35,216 nt of DNA from Nitrososphaerota archaeon (lineage in GTDB: Archaea > Thermoproteota > Nitrososphaeria > Nitrososphaerales > Nitrosopumilaceae): contig JAPPIP010000124.1 in NCBI GenBank assembly GCA_028820595.1, positions 1-35,216 of the forward strand, written 5' to 3'. The position numbers and the translations under genes were made by a program. Below are positions 18,247-31,932 of this stretch, one piece after another (position 1 is the stretch's first letter; the number at the start of each line of letters is the position of its first letter). The notes beneath the pieces were generated by a model. That model had not been told where the DNA came from and made no database searches. It saw nothing but the letters and a program-made list of their open reading frames with translations.

Positions 18247-21200
18247 GTGCGGCTGATGGGCTCGAGGCGCTGGCGCCTGGCCAACCGCAAAAAGCCCGAG
18301 GGGCAGCTGGGAAAGACGAGGCATTTTCTTGCCTCCACGGCCGAGGACGGCAGGCTGGCCGCCTGTTCTATCTCGATACCGATTAAGATGGACGAGAAGG
18401 CGGCCATACTGGCGGCAGGCGACCTTGCCGGCACCCGCACGCGCAGCTTCGAGGTGTGGTGGGACGCGGCGGACAAGAGGATGGAGTTCGTACTGGCCTC
18501 GGACAGGGGGGACCTGGACGCCTACAAGCAGGCGTTCCTCAACATGTACCCCAACGCGGCGTTCTCCGCAATGGAGGAAACGGAGCCGGGCTGGTTTGAC
18601 GCGGCGCGGCCGGACTGCCAGATATTTGACGTGGGCACGTACCACGGCCACTACTCGTCGGTCTTTGACAGAGCCAGGGCGCACCGCCTCATGACCCGGC
18701 TGGCGCGCACCGTGCAGCTGTCAAGGCACGCCTGGATACAGTTCGTCTTCCGGCGCCACCCCTTTGCCTCCTTTCTGCGCAACCACGTGACCCGGCTCGA
18801 CAACAGGAACCTCGAGATCGGCCGCGGCAACTACCTCAGCACGGCCGAGCTCCTGACGCTCTCGGACAAAAAGCCCCACGAGCACCCCGAGGCCGGGTAC
18901 GACTTTGCCAACAACTACGCGGGCCTCCAGAAGCACGCCACGCTCAAGATGCAGTCCGCGCAGGTCATGATGAGCATCCGGGGCGTCATGGCATGCGAGC
19001 GCGAGATCGACCTCAACTTTGACGAGATAGAGTCCCTGCCGGTCGAGAACATATTCTCGGGGCACGAGCACCTGACAAAGTTCCGGTACAGGCACCGGGA
19101 CTTCTGGGACGAGAAAAAGCCCGGCCAGGTGGAGGTCAGGATAACTGACGGCGGCGACGGCGGCAGGCGCTACCCGCGGATGGACGTGTTCGGGCGCAGG
19201 CTGCTGCCGGACCCGGACAGGCTGCTCGGCAGGGCCCTAGGGCGGTACTTTGACAAGGGCCTGCTCGGCGGGTACCGTAACCGCGACCCGCTGCCGTTCC
19301 TCATACTGAACCTTTCTGAGATGCCGCTGTTCGTGCATTTGCCGGACCCCGTCACCACCCCGAATGCAAGGGCCACCCGGGGCGTGACGATCCCGTCGGA
19401 GCCGTCCCAGAAGGCGGGCTCGCCCCTGGGGTTCTTCCGTCCCGGGCGGGACGGGCCGCGGTGGGGCGCCACGGCGCCCTCCAAGGACGCGGACGCGGCC
19501 GTGATATCGCCGGCGGACCTCGCCACCCACGTATACGCGGTCGGCGCGTCGGGCTCGGGCAAGACCTCGCTTGTCAGGGTCATCGCAAAGCACCTGGAGG
19601 CGTGGAATGAGAACGAAACCATGCGCAACGCGTTCATCTACGTCGACCCGAAGGGGGACGACTCGCACAAGTTCGTCAGGCAGTGCGCGGCCGCCTCCCT
19701 GTCGGAGGGGCGCGTACACTTTCTGGACCCGCAGCAGACCAAGTTTTCGATAAACCCGCTCGAGCTGCCCGAGCACTCGCCGTGGGAGCGCGAGGAGGTA
19801 GTGTCCAGGCACGTCGGCTACTTCATGAAGACCATCGAGGAGTGGTACCAGCAGTCGGCAAGCTACGTGCAGATGGAGCGCATTTTCCGCGCCCTGCTGT
19901 TCTACATATATGTGAAACACGACGCCCCCACCTTCCTTGACATACACCACATCATCCTCAGGCTGCAGGACGCGGGGCAGGACGCCATGCCGGAGATCAT
20001 CCGGGCGTACGGCGCGCCCGAGCCGGAGATGAGGCAGGCGCTCGACAGCATCGCCTCCTTGAAGGGCGATGCGTTCATGCCGCTGCTCAACCGCATAGAG
20101 CAGTTCGCGACCGACCCCGTGCTCAGGCGCATGTTCTCGGTGAGACGGGGCACGGTGGACTTTGCCGAGCTCACGAGGCCGGGGCACCAGACGATAGTCA
20201 GGATATCGCCGCTGAACATCCCCCACCACGTGCAGCCGCTCGCCATGCAGGCGTTCATACTGAAGCTGTGGTTTGCAATCCAGGAGCGCGCCAACCGCAC
20301 GCCCGACGAGTCGGAGCGCACCCAGGTGGTGCTGGCGCTCGACGAGTTCCAGATTGTCAAGGATCTGCAGGTGCTGCAGCTGATGCTCGAGCAGGCAAGG
20401 TCGCTGGGGCTCGGGCTCGTGCTGGCCCACCAGACCACCGAGCAGATAAGCGACAAGCAGCTGGGGCTCATCACCGGGAACTCTGGGACGCAGCTGGTGG
20501 GCAGGGTGAACGGCAAGGACGCGGCCCGCATGGCGCAGATCTGGGACCCGCAGTTCCAGAGGGAGCTGGGGCAGCAGCTCTCGAGCCAGGAGTACTTTCA
20601 CTGGACGATCCGCGAAAAGGCGCCGCCCGGGCAGGAGCAGTCCCCGCCCGCCCAGTTCTGGCTTGCCAGGCCGCCGGAAATGGTGGTTGCGGACGCCGAA
20701 TACGACAGGTACGTCAGGGGGCAGCTGGCCAAATACGGCGCCGGCATCGTGGGCCCAAACGCCATGGCGCAGGCGGCCCGCGAGAGGAGCAGATGGCTTG
20801 AGAGCATAACAGTCGAGCTCCCGCCCAGGCTGGAGTGGGGAATCATGTGCCAGCTGCTCAGAAACGGGGAGATGCAGCAGGGGCAGCTTGCGGACCGGCT
20901 GGAGGTGCAGAACCGCGACGAGGTCGCCGCCGCCCTCCGGGGCATGGAGGACAAAGGGCTGGTCGGGCGCGCAGGCACGGTGCGCACATCTCCGTATACG
21001 CTGTCAGAAAAGGCGGCCCGGACGTACCTTGGGTTTGACCACACGGAGGTGGGCTCGGCGCCGGACGTTGCGGAGGTGGCGCAAAAGGCGGTCGCTGCAT
21101 ACCTCAAGCGCGGCTTGTTCGTGACCATGGCGTCGCAGCGCATCAAAAAGGGCGCCGACCGGACCGACCTGGTCGCGTACGACTACACCAAGGAGATCCC

Positions 21201-21396
21201 GATATCCGTAGAGATCGAGTCGGTAAGCGAGGTCCAGAGCCACCCAGAGCACGTCAGGTACAACATGACAAAGTGGGCCAAGATGGGCTTTGCCGAGTGT
21301 CACGTCTGGTCCAAGAGCCCTAGGATAAAGGACATCAGGGACCGGCTGGACGTGGAGCAAAAAAAGAGGGTCTTTGTGATGGTCATCTCATCCTGA
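18247..21396 (+). CDS. HerA/VirB4-TraG-like ATPase with wHTH and possible PD-(D/E)XK-like C-terminal domain
   Basis: 1049 aa; Walker A GASGSGKTSLV, Walker B VVLALDEFQIV, LAHQTTEQIS, wHTH-like WGIMCQLLRNGEMQQGQLADRL, C-terminal DRTDLVAYDY...ISVEIES. Confidence 0.82.
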   Translation: MRLMGSRRWRLANRKKPEGQLGKTRHFLASTAEDGRLAACSISIPIKMDEKAAILAAGDLAGTRTRSFEVWWDAADKRMEFVLASDRGDLDAYKQAFLNMYPNAAFSAMEETEPGWFDAARPDCQIFDVGTYHGHYSSVFDRARAHRLMTRLARTVQLSRHAWIQFVFRRHPFASFLRNHVTRLDNRNLEIGRGNYLSTAELLTLSDKKPHEHPEAGYDFANNYAGLQKHATLKMQSAQVMMSIRGVMACEREIDLNFDEIESLPVENIFSGHEHLTKFRYRHRDFWDEKKPGQVEVRITDGGDGGRRYPRMDVFGRRLLPDPDRLLGRALGRYFDKGLLGGYRNRDPLPFLILNLSEMPLFVHLPDPVTTPNARATRGVTIPSEPSQKAGSPLGFFRPGRDGPRWGATAPSKDADAAVISPADLATHVYAVGASGSGKTSLVRVIAKHLEAWNENETMRNAFIYVDPKGDDSHKFVRQCAAASLSEGRVHFLDPQQTKFSINPLELPEHSPWEREEVVSRHVGYFMKTIEEWYQQSASYVQMERIFRALLFYIYVKHDAPTFLDIHHIILRLQDAGQDAMPEIIRAYGAPEPEMRQALDSIASLKGDAFMPLLNRIEQFATDPVLRRMFSVRRGTVDFAELTRPGHQTIVRISPLNIPHHVQPLAMQAFILKLWFAIQERANRTPDESERTQVVLALDEFQIVKDLQVLQLMLEQARSLGLGLVLAHQTTEQISDKQLGLITGNSGTQLVGRVNGKDAARMAQIWDPQFQRELGQQLSSQEYFHWTIREKAPPGQEQSPPAQFWLARPPEMVVADAEYDRYVRGQLAKYGAGIVGPNAMAQAARERSRWLESITVELPPRLEWGIMCQLLRNGEMQQGQLADRLEVQNRDEVAAALRGMEDKGLVGRAGTVRTSPYTLSEKAARTYLGFDHTEVGSAPDVAEVAQKAVAAYLKRGLFVTMASQRIKKGADRTDLVAYDYTKEIPISVEIESVSEVQSHPEHVRYNMTKWAKMGFAECHVWSKSPRIKDIRDRLDVEQKKRVFVMVISS

Positions 21397-21751
21397 GCTT
21401 TTCCATCCGGCTGCCGCTGCTGCCGCTGCTGCCGCTGCTGCCGCCGCCATCACCGGGCCCGTCCCTGGCCAGGGCCTTGGCAAGGGCGTCCATGTAGCCG
21501 GCACCGTCATCCTCCTCCTCCCGTGGCCCGTTGTACCTGTCAAGCGCGGCAGAGTCCCTGTCGGCCTCCGCCACGTCCCTCTTGGTGATGCCCGACTCGA
21601 CCGGCTTGATGATGACCTTGTTCTTTGACACGGCGAACCTCACGTACTGGTTCTTGCGCATTCCGAGCGCGTGGGCTATCTGCGCCGGTATGGTCACCAT
21701 GTACGAGCCCTGCCTGAACTGCACCCTTCTCTGGATGTCTTCCATGTCCAT
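21383..21751 (-). CDS. AbrB/SpoVT-type DNA-binding protein with Ser-Gly linker tail
   Basis: MDMEDIQRRVQFRQGSYMVTIPAQIAHALGMRKNQYVRFAVSKNKVIIKPVE; start chosen at 21751 because the upstream part of the ORF is the iteron translation. Confidence 0.8.
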   Translation of the reverse strand: MDMEDIQRRVQFRQGSYMVTIPAQIAHALGMRKNQYVRFAVSKNKVIIKPVESGITKRDVAEADRDSAALDRYNGPREEEDDGAGYMDALAKALARDGPGDGGGSSGSSGSSGSRMEKLRMR

Positions 21752-21792
21752 GCAGTACGGGCCCGCGTATGCATAAAAGGCGGGAAAAGCAC

Positions 21793-21942
21793 GCATGATC
21801 TGCATGAGCCGCCGGTTTCTACATGCATGATCCGCATGTACGGCATGCATGATCTGCACTTTCGGGGTTTTCGGCCATGCATGATCCGCATGTACGGCAT
21901 GCATGATCCGCATGTACGGCATGCATGATCCGCATGCGGGCA
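21793..21942. repeat. Iteron-like array, 22-bp unit ATGCATGATCCGCATGTACGGC
   Basis: Exact copies at 21823-21844, 21877-21898 and 21899-21920; diverged copies near 21793, at 21845 and at 21921. Confidence 0.92.
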
Positions 21943-22253
21943 CCGTCCCGACCGCCGCGCCGTGCCCGTCCCCGCGGTCAGATAATTTCGCATTTACTCA
22001 TAGACTAACAAAACGAACCAGCTCACGCGCAACCGGAAGATCACGGGGGCCGCCTGGCGGCGGCCCCTCCCGCAAGCAGTCGGGCCTGGCGGCCCGACTG
22101 TCCGAGAAAAATCATGGCCGACCGGCAACCTGTCGGCGGCCCTCATTCCGTACCGGCCTCCACTACTAGTCCTGGCCTTGACGGCGGCATCCTGGCAATC
22201 TTTCGGGGCCAAGGTACCGGGGCCGGCAGCGTCAGGTACTTCCCCGTGGCCAT

Positions 22254-22291
22254 GGTCAAAACAATCAAAGATTTCTTTGATTGTTTTGACC
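22254..22291. repeat. Perfect palindrome B2, 18-bp arms, 2-nt spacer
   Basis: GGTCAAAACAATCAAAGA-TT-TCTTTGATTGTTTTGACC. Confidence 0.95.
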
Positions 22292-22475
22292 CCTTGTTCT
22301 ACCCACTCCACTAGGCCGCTCACGGGCACAACAACGACGTTCACACGGGCATTGTCCGATCTGTCACCTCCGGTCCGGCGGCCTGCTCCTCCCCGAATCT
22401 ACTATGGGACTAGCCCACGCGCTTCTAGAGGTCCAGACCGTGGCATTCGTATGGATCGATACGTGAATTTGGAAC

Positions 22476-23131
22476 CTATTTCACATACGCTTCCAGTCCC
22501 GTCTTTGTTGGAGACCAGTTCTTTGGCTCAAACTCTTTTGGCAATTGAGATACCAGACGGTCGGATTCCGCCCCCACGTACGCCAGCCTCTCTATGATGG
22601 CGCGCACATCCTTGCCGGACACACCCTGAAGGGGATAATTCTCAATCCCGCTCTCCTTGTCCACCGTATGGCCATACCGGTCTACGAACCACCCAAGCGG
22701 CGTCCTACCGTTGACGCGGTACTCGCATACTGGCAAGTTTTCGTACACTGGCACATCGTCGATTATCAGGACGTGTTGGTTCTGGCCGCCTGTGATGTTC
22801 TTGGCCGCGTCTTTCTTCTGTCTCCCCCACCTGATCCTGCGCGGCGAGTCAGGTATGACGTTTACGGGCTTGCCCAGATCGTACCGCTTGCAGGTCTCGT
22901 ATGACAGGTGTAGATCCGCCAGCTCCTTGCCTGTCTTTGAGAACGCCCAAAAGTCAGGGGCCATCGGGATGTGGGGGAGTTCACGCGTGAGGTTGTTTGC
23001 GTATTTCTTACGGTATCCGGGGGAGTGTAACAGCCCGTACACGTAATAGAAGACATCCTCTTTGGTAATCGCATTGTCGCTGTACTGCGCTTTGTATTCC
23101 CCTAGGGCATAATCCGTGATGTTGTCTACCA

Positions 23132-23135
<4 letters not shown>
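22476..23135 (-). CDS. C-terminal (putative target-recognition) part of single-chain restriction-modification enzyme as a separate ORF
   Basis: ORF continues to 23255, but likely start MMVDNITDYALGEYKAQY... at 23135 overlaps the upstream stop (ATGA); contains FYYVYGLLHSPGYRKKYANNL...DFWAFSKTGKELADLHLSYE, typical of this family. Confidence 0.8.
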
Positions 23136-27337
<4,202 letters not shown>

Positions 27338-27804
27338 ACTTGATCATGTCCATTCAGGCAAGACGGCCTCATATGCGTGACCTAAAAGATTACTATAAAC
27401 AGCTTTCCACCGCAGAGACCCGCCCGGATTGGGCAGCAACTGGAATGAAATCCGAGCGTCCAAGTGTTTGCAAGTCGCAACGGTCGATTCCAATGCAGTC
27501 GCTCAGCCCCCGGCGCCTGCGCCAGTTGGTAGGTGGCAAACTTGACGCCTAATTTTGGGAGAGGATTGAACGGTTACGATTACAGATTGGTCTTGGATCA
27601 TTCTACGAATACTTGGTCGCGTGCATCCGTCAGTCCGATTGAACTTGTTGTTTGCGTGCCTCTGAGCCGATTTGAAGGGTTCTGATGTCCCGCACACTGT
27701 ATGGGGAATCACGACAAAAACCATTCTATCTTACGAACCTCTGCAGGTTTGACGTTTGCTGGAAAAATGATCCATTTAAGAATGGGCTCGATCGTATAAG
27801 GCGC

Positions 27805-29136
27805 ATGGGTACGGAGAAAAAGTTTCGAGATCCAATACATAAATTCATACACGTCAGTTCCGAGGAATTAAAGATCATAGACACCCCTGTCTTTCAAAGG
27901 ACGCGCAACATCAAGCAGCTGAGCCTGGGATACTATGCATACCATGGAGCAGAACATTCGCGCTTTGGCCACATGCTGGGCGCCATGCACGTTGCCGGTC
28001 TGGCATATGACGCCATTCAGAAGAACACTGCAAAACTGGGAGAGGATCTTGCTTATGAAGATATAGACAGAAAAACACTGAGGGCCGCGGCACTTTTGCA
28101 CGACGTTGGCCATGCCCCGTTTTCCCATTCCTTGGAAAGCCTTTTGGACGCTAGCCATGAAGCGTATTCAAAAGCCCTTGTAAAGACATGCTATGAGGAC
28201 ATTTTGCGAAAATCGGACATAGACACGCAAACAGTCAACGAGCTGATTGACGGGTATTACACAAATAAACCGCACCTCAGCAAACTCGTCAGCGGCCAAC
28301 TGGACGTGGATAGGCTCGACTATCTGCTGCGGGACTCGTATTATGCGGGCGTCTCGTACGGGCGGTATGATCTGGAACGAATTATAGATCAGCTGGCAAT
28401 TGTGGACGGCAAGTTTGTGGTATTGGAGGGCGGGTACGAGGCGGTGGAACAATTGGTTTTTTCCAGGTACCAAATGTACCAACAGGTTTACTTCCACAAG
28501 ACAAAGAGATCCTTTGAGCTTATGCTGTGGAAGTGCAGCGAGATTATGAAAGAAGACGGACTGCTGCACTATCCCAGCATAAAGGAGCTGGAGGAAGGAG
28601 AGGACGGAATTCAGGAATATATAAAACGCGACGACAGGTGGTTTTTGAACCAAATCTTTAATGCAAAAAATCCCAAGGTGGTGCGCATTGCAGACATGAT
28701 TAAGGCCAGAAAACCGTACCTGGAAACGTACTCTCCACTTTCTAACAGAAAAAAGAGCGCCCGAATAAAAGCCGAGCCCAACAATTCCGTGGATGCGCTG
28801 GAGGTCGTTCAGAGTGCGCTGCACAAGGCCCTGCCTAGCTTGGGTATCGAACGGCACGAATTTTTAACAGACGACTTGTCTAGATCGCCGTACAACCTCA
28901 TGCCTGATTACAACATCTCAGACGGGGACGACGGCGAGGGCGGCAGCATCTTGGTGTACTATAAAAACAACCGGCTTGCGGAGCCAATAGAAAAAAGATC
29001 CCACATGGTCTTTACCCTGGCAAAAAACCAACCGTTTATGATACGCGGCTTTGTGACGCCTGAAAAATATGACACTGTAAGAAAGCATTTGGAAACGCTC
29101 AGCTATGTCTTGCCGAAACGAGGCAGTCCCAGCTAG
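27805..29136 (+). CDS. HD-domain phosphohydrolase (SAMHD1/dNTPase-like)
   Basis: MGTEKKFRDPIHKFIHVSSEELKIIDTPVFQRTRNIKQL..., HSRFGHMLG, LLHDVGHAPFSHSLE, DVDRLDYLLRDSYYAGV. Confidence 0.88.
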   Translation: MGTEKKFRDPIHKFIHVSSEELKIIDTPVFQRTRNIKQLSLGYYAYHGAEHSRFGHMLGAMHVAGLAYDAIQKNTAKLGEDLAYEDIDRKTLRAAALLHDVGHAPFSHSLESLLDASHEAYSKALVKTCYEDILRKSDIDTQTVNELIDGYYTNKPHLSKLVSGQLDVDRLDYLLRDSYYAGVSYGRYDLERIIDQLAIVDGKFVVLEGGYEAVEQLVFSRYQMYQQVYFHKTKRSFELMLWKCSEIMKEDGLLHYPSIKELEEGEDGIQEYIKRDDRWFLNQIFNAKNPKVVRIADMIKARKPYLETYSPLSNRKKSARIKAEPNNSVDALEVVQSALHKALPSLGIERHEFLTDDLSRSPYNLMPDYNISDGDDGEGGSILVYYKNNRLAEPIEKRSHMVFTLAKNQPFMIRGFVTPEKYDTVRKHLETLSYVLPKRGSPS

Positions 29137-29566
29137 AATGTCAAAAAAAAAAGCCTCGGTCATGGCGCGGACACTGCCAGATCATGCATGCCTGATTGTT
29201 GTAAATGGCGCACACCTGTGAAAGGTTGACGCGCTTCGTGCCAATTGAAACCAGGCTCACAAGCGGCACGCGGGGCGCGGATATGCACAAAGAAACGGTG
29301 CACGGGCTGGCATCTCCCGCCTAATGCCTGTCGGGATCTGGCCTTGGGCTTGGAGAGGTGCCGGCCCGTGCGTCTCTGCCGTCAGAAGATCGTGCGGTGT
29401 CATGCATACCACCTGCCGCGGTGCGGCCCCGGGGACCGGCGGTGCCCGCAGGGAGACGTCAGTGCCTGCTGAGGGGGGCTGGTGCTAGAAAAGGAAATAT
29501 AGCAATGCCGTCTAGATACCGTACTATGGGGCGTTGCCGTATCTTGCTGCGGGGGGCTAGCTGGCC

Positions 29567-30130
29567 GTGATGATGGCATCCAACACATCAATAGTGCTGA
29601 GGCTGATTCAAAAGGCCGCGGCAAACCAAAAGACAGCCGCAAGGGGCATGCCCGGCAAGAAGGCGCTGCAGAAGAGTGTATATCTCTTTAACCTAGAGCA
29701 CGGATACTTTAACTTCAAGTGGGCCGACTATGGGCCGTTCAGCGCCGAGGTGCAGCAGATCGCGCATGACCTAGCATACTGCGGCAAGATCAACATACGG
29801 GAAATACCAACCAAAAAAGAGGGCGCCGTTATCCAAAGCATGCAGTATGTGAAAGACTTTGGCACGCTTGAGAACTTTCCATCGGACATGGACGCGACGC
29901 TTGAGCGCATTGTGGGCTTTATAGAGGGAAGAAAGCCCAGAGAACTCGAACTGCTTGCATCCGTCCACTATCTGGCGCAAAGGCAGCTGCAGCAGGCGGG
30001 CACATACGATACTGAATCCGTACACCAACTGCTCTCAAAACTAAAACCGAGTGCCGGGTTTACCTTGGGCGATGTCGGCGAGGCCCTGCAGGCGTTGAAG
30101 GCGGGCGGATTCTCACTCGACTTGGAATGA
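29567..30130 (+). CDS. YwgA-like protein of unknown function
   Basis: 187 aa; KKALQKSVYLFNLEHGYFNFKWADYGPFSAEVQQIAHDL resembles the YwgA/antitoxin-like fold families; adjacent to an HD protein. Confidence 0.55.
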   Translation: MMMASNTSIVLRLIQKAAANQKTAARGMPGKKALQKSVYLFNLEHGYFNFKWADYGPFSAEVQQIAHDLAYCGKINIREIPTKKEGAVIQSMQYVKDFGTLENFPSDMDATLERIVGFIEGRKPRELELLASVHYLAQRQLQQAGTYDTESVHQLLSKLKPSAGFTLGDVGEALQALKAGGFSLDLE

Positions 30131-30523
30131 CTGCAGGCAGGCGGCCAAAGTCAAGTTCTAATTCAAGCGCAGGCATGCCGTTGTCATGCGCGGGGCCAAA
30201 CGACCCGGGATGTTTTGCGCGGCCATGCTGCCTGCAGGACGCAACCCGGTCGGTGCCACGACCCAGATTCCAGGTACGGAATCTGCTCGATTTTAGCGGG
30301 CTCGGGCAGAGTTGTGACACCAACCAGTGCAACCAAATAATTAACAGGGTGCCGGTTTGTACATGTATGTCGGTTGCAAAAACCCCGGCATGCATACTGG
30401 CCGGGCGCGGCCTGGCAAATACGGCATGGAAAACGTACTCTCCCGACATGTACCATACGGATCCCCCGTCCGAATTCGGACATATCGACTAGATTGTATG
30501 GAAAACACTGTATATGTCTGGAT

Positions 30524-31069
30524 ATGTATAACAAAAAAATGAAAATATGCAACCAATGCAATGCCGAAAAACCTCCGCACATGTTTTCCCGAGAAATGAG
30601 CTGCGGGGATGTGACACGTCCGGTTTGCAAGGCATGTGTAAAACAACAATATAACAAAGCATACTATGCAAAACACAAAGAGGCACTAAACGAACAGAAC
30701 CGAAAGCGCTGGCGCGAGAATAAAGAGAGGTACGCCGAAGGGCACGCGCAGTGGTGGGAAGAACACGGGGAAGAACAGAGAGAAAAGGTCAGGGAACGCG
30801 GTAAGATTAGACGACAGCAGGAAAAAACCGACTTGTTTGGGCTGTTTGGGTACGACGCATGTAAACAGTGTGGGTTCGCAGACATGGACTCGCTACAGTT
30901 CCATCACATTCACAACGACGGACATAAGGATAAGAAATTACATAGGGGGCATCACATCTCATACTATCTGAAGAACCCACAACAGGCAAAAGACAAACTT
31001 CAGATTCTTTGCGCCAACTGCAACAACAAAAAAGACAGGCAATTAAGACGGACGGGTGGTGAGCAGTAG
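30524..31069 (+). CDS. HNH-like endonuclease with N-terminal zinc-ribbon-like Cys pairs
   Basis: MYNKKMKICNQCNAEKPPHMF...VCKACVKQ...CKQCGFADMDSLQFHHIHNDG...LQILCANCNNKKDRQ. Confidence 0.75.
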   Translation: MYNKKMKICNQCNAEKPPHMFSREMSCGDVTRPVCKACVKQQYNKAYYAKHKEALNEQNRKRWRENKERYAEGHAQWWEEHGEEQREKVRERGKIRRQQEKTDLFGLFGYDACKQCGFADMDSLQFHHIHNDGHKDKKLHRGHHISYYLKNPQQAKDKLQILCANCNNKKDRQLRRTGGEQ

Positions 31070-31932
31070 TGCAGTCAGATGACAAAGCGCGAGATAAAAA
31101 GAACAAATATGCGGCTACGTGGTATGCAAAAAACAAAGAACGCGTTAGCGAGAAAAACCGTAACCGATATCATGACGATCCTGAATACCATCAACGCAAG
31201 TTGCAGACGAACAGGCGCTGGCTCGACAGACACAGGGACGAAAAAAATGCACGGGAGAGAGAGCGCCGACGACTCCGAGATGGCGACCCAGACAAGCGCT
31301 CTGCATACTTGGCAAAAAGAAAAACGGAGTACGAAAGACGCAAGGACATCATAAGCCAGAGGCGCCGCGAACGTTACAATGAGGACCCCGAAAAGAGCAG
31401 AAAACAGAGTCGGATGCAATATCAGAAAAACCGCAAGAAGATACTAGAGAAGGATAAAAAACGCCGGAACACGGATCCGACATACCGTGAAAAAGTAAGG
31501 ATAAAGAACAAAAAGTCTGGAAAAAAGAGCCGCGACACGGCACGGCAAGAGATATTCGAGATCTTGGGCGGCTCGTGTTCCGTGTGTGGACATTCAGATA
31601 TGAATTCATTTGACGTAGACCACATTCATAATGATGGAGCTGCGGACAGAAAACGTCTTGGTGGACGTGTCTGGAATTACTACGTGAATCATCCGGACGA
31701 GGCAAGACGTAAGGTGCAAATTTTGTGCTCAAACTGCAATGCCAAAAAGGAGATGGTGCTGCGCCGCCTGCCTGCTGCAGTCTACAAATGGTTTGCGTGT
31801 CCGACGAACGGCGCCGGTAACATTCCGTATGTGGTTTACGCGCGCATGCATGCCAACAACCTAAAGACGATGTCGGTTGCAGAATCCACCAAAGTCGTAG
31901 ACATTCTGAAACACACACTAGGCCTATCTTGA
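31069..31932 (+). CDS. Second HNH-like protein (paralog), highly charged N-terminus, GTG start
   Basis: 287 aa; CSVCGHSDMNSFDVDHIHNDG...VQILCSNCNAKKEMV; start overlaps the previous stop (TAGTG). Confidence 0.72.
   Translation: MQSDDKARDKKNKYAATWYAKNKERVSEKNRNRYHDDPEYHQRKLQTNRRWLDRHRDEKNARERERRRLRDGDPDKRSAYLAKRKTEYERRKDIISQRRRERYNEDPEKSRKQSRMQYQKNRKKILEKDKKRRNTDPTYREKVRIKNKKSGKKSRDTARQEIFEILGGSCSVCGHSDMNSFDVDHIHNDGAADRKRLGGRVWNYYVNHPDEARRKVQILCSNCNAKKEMVLRRLPAAVYKWFACPTNGAGNIPYVVYARMHANNLKTMSVAESTKVVDILKHTLGLS

Noticed and set aside
19237-20601. 454-aa antisense ORF opposite the HerA-like gene
   Set aside because: It mirrors a well-supported coding strand in GC-rich DNA; composition is the usual antisense artifact and no domain was recognised.
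21793-21942. Possible CRISPR array
   Set aside because: The 22-bp copies are mostly contiguous with no regular unique spacers, and no cas genes are present; iterons fit better.
21752-21943. N-terminal extension of the AbrB ORF (MPACGSCMPYMRIMHAVHADHA...)
   Set aside because: It is the translation of the iteron array; the AbrB-like domain has a good start at 21751.
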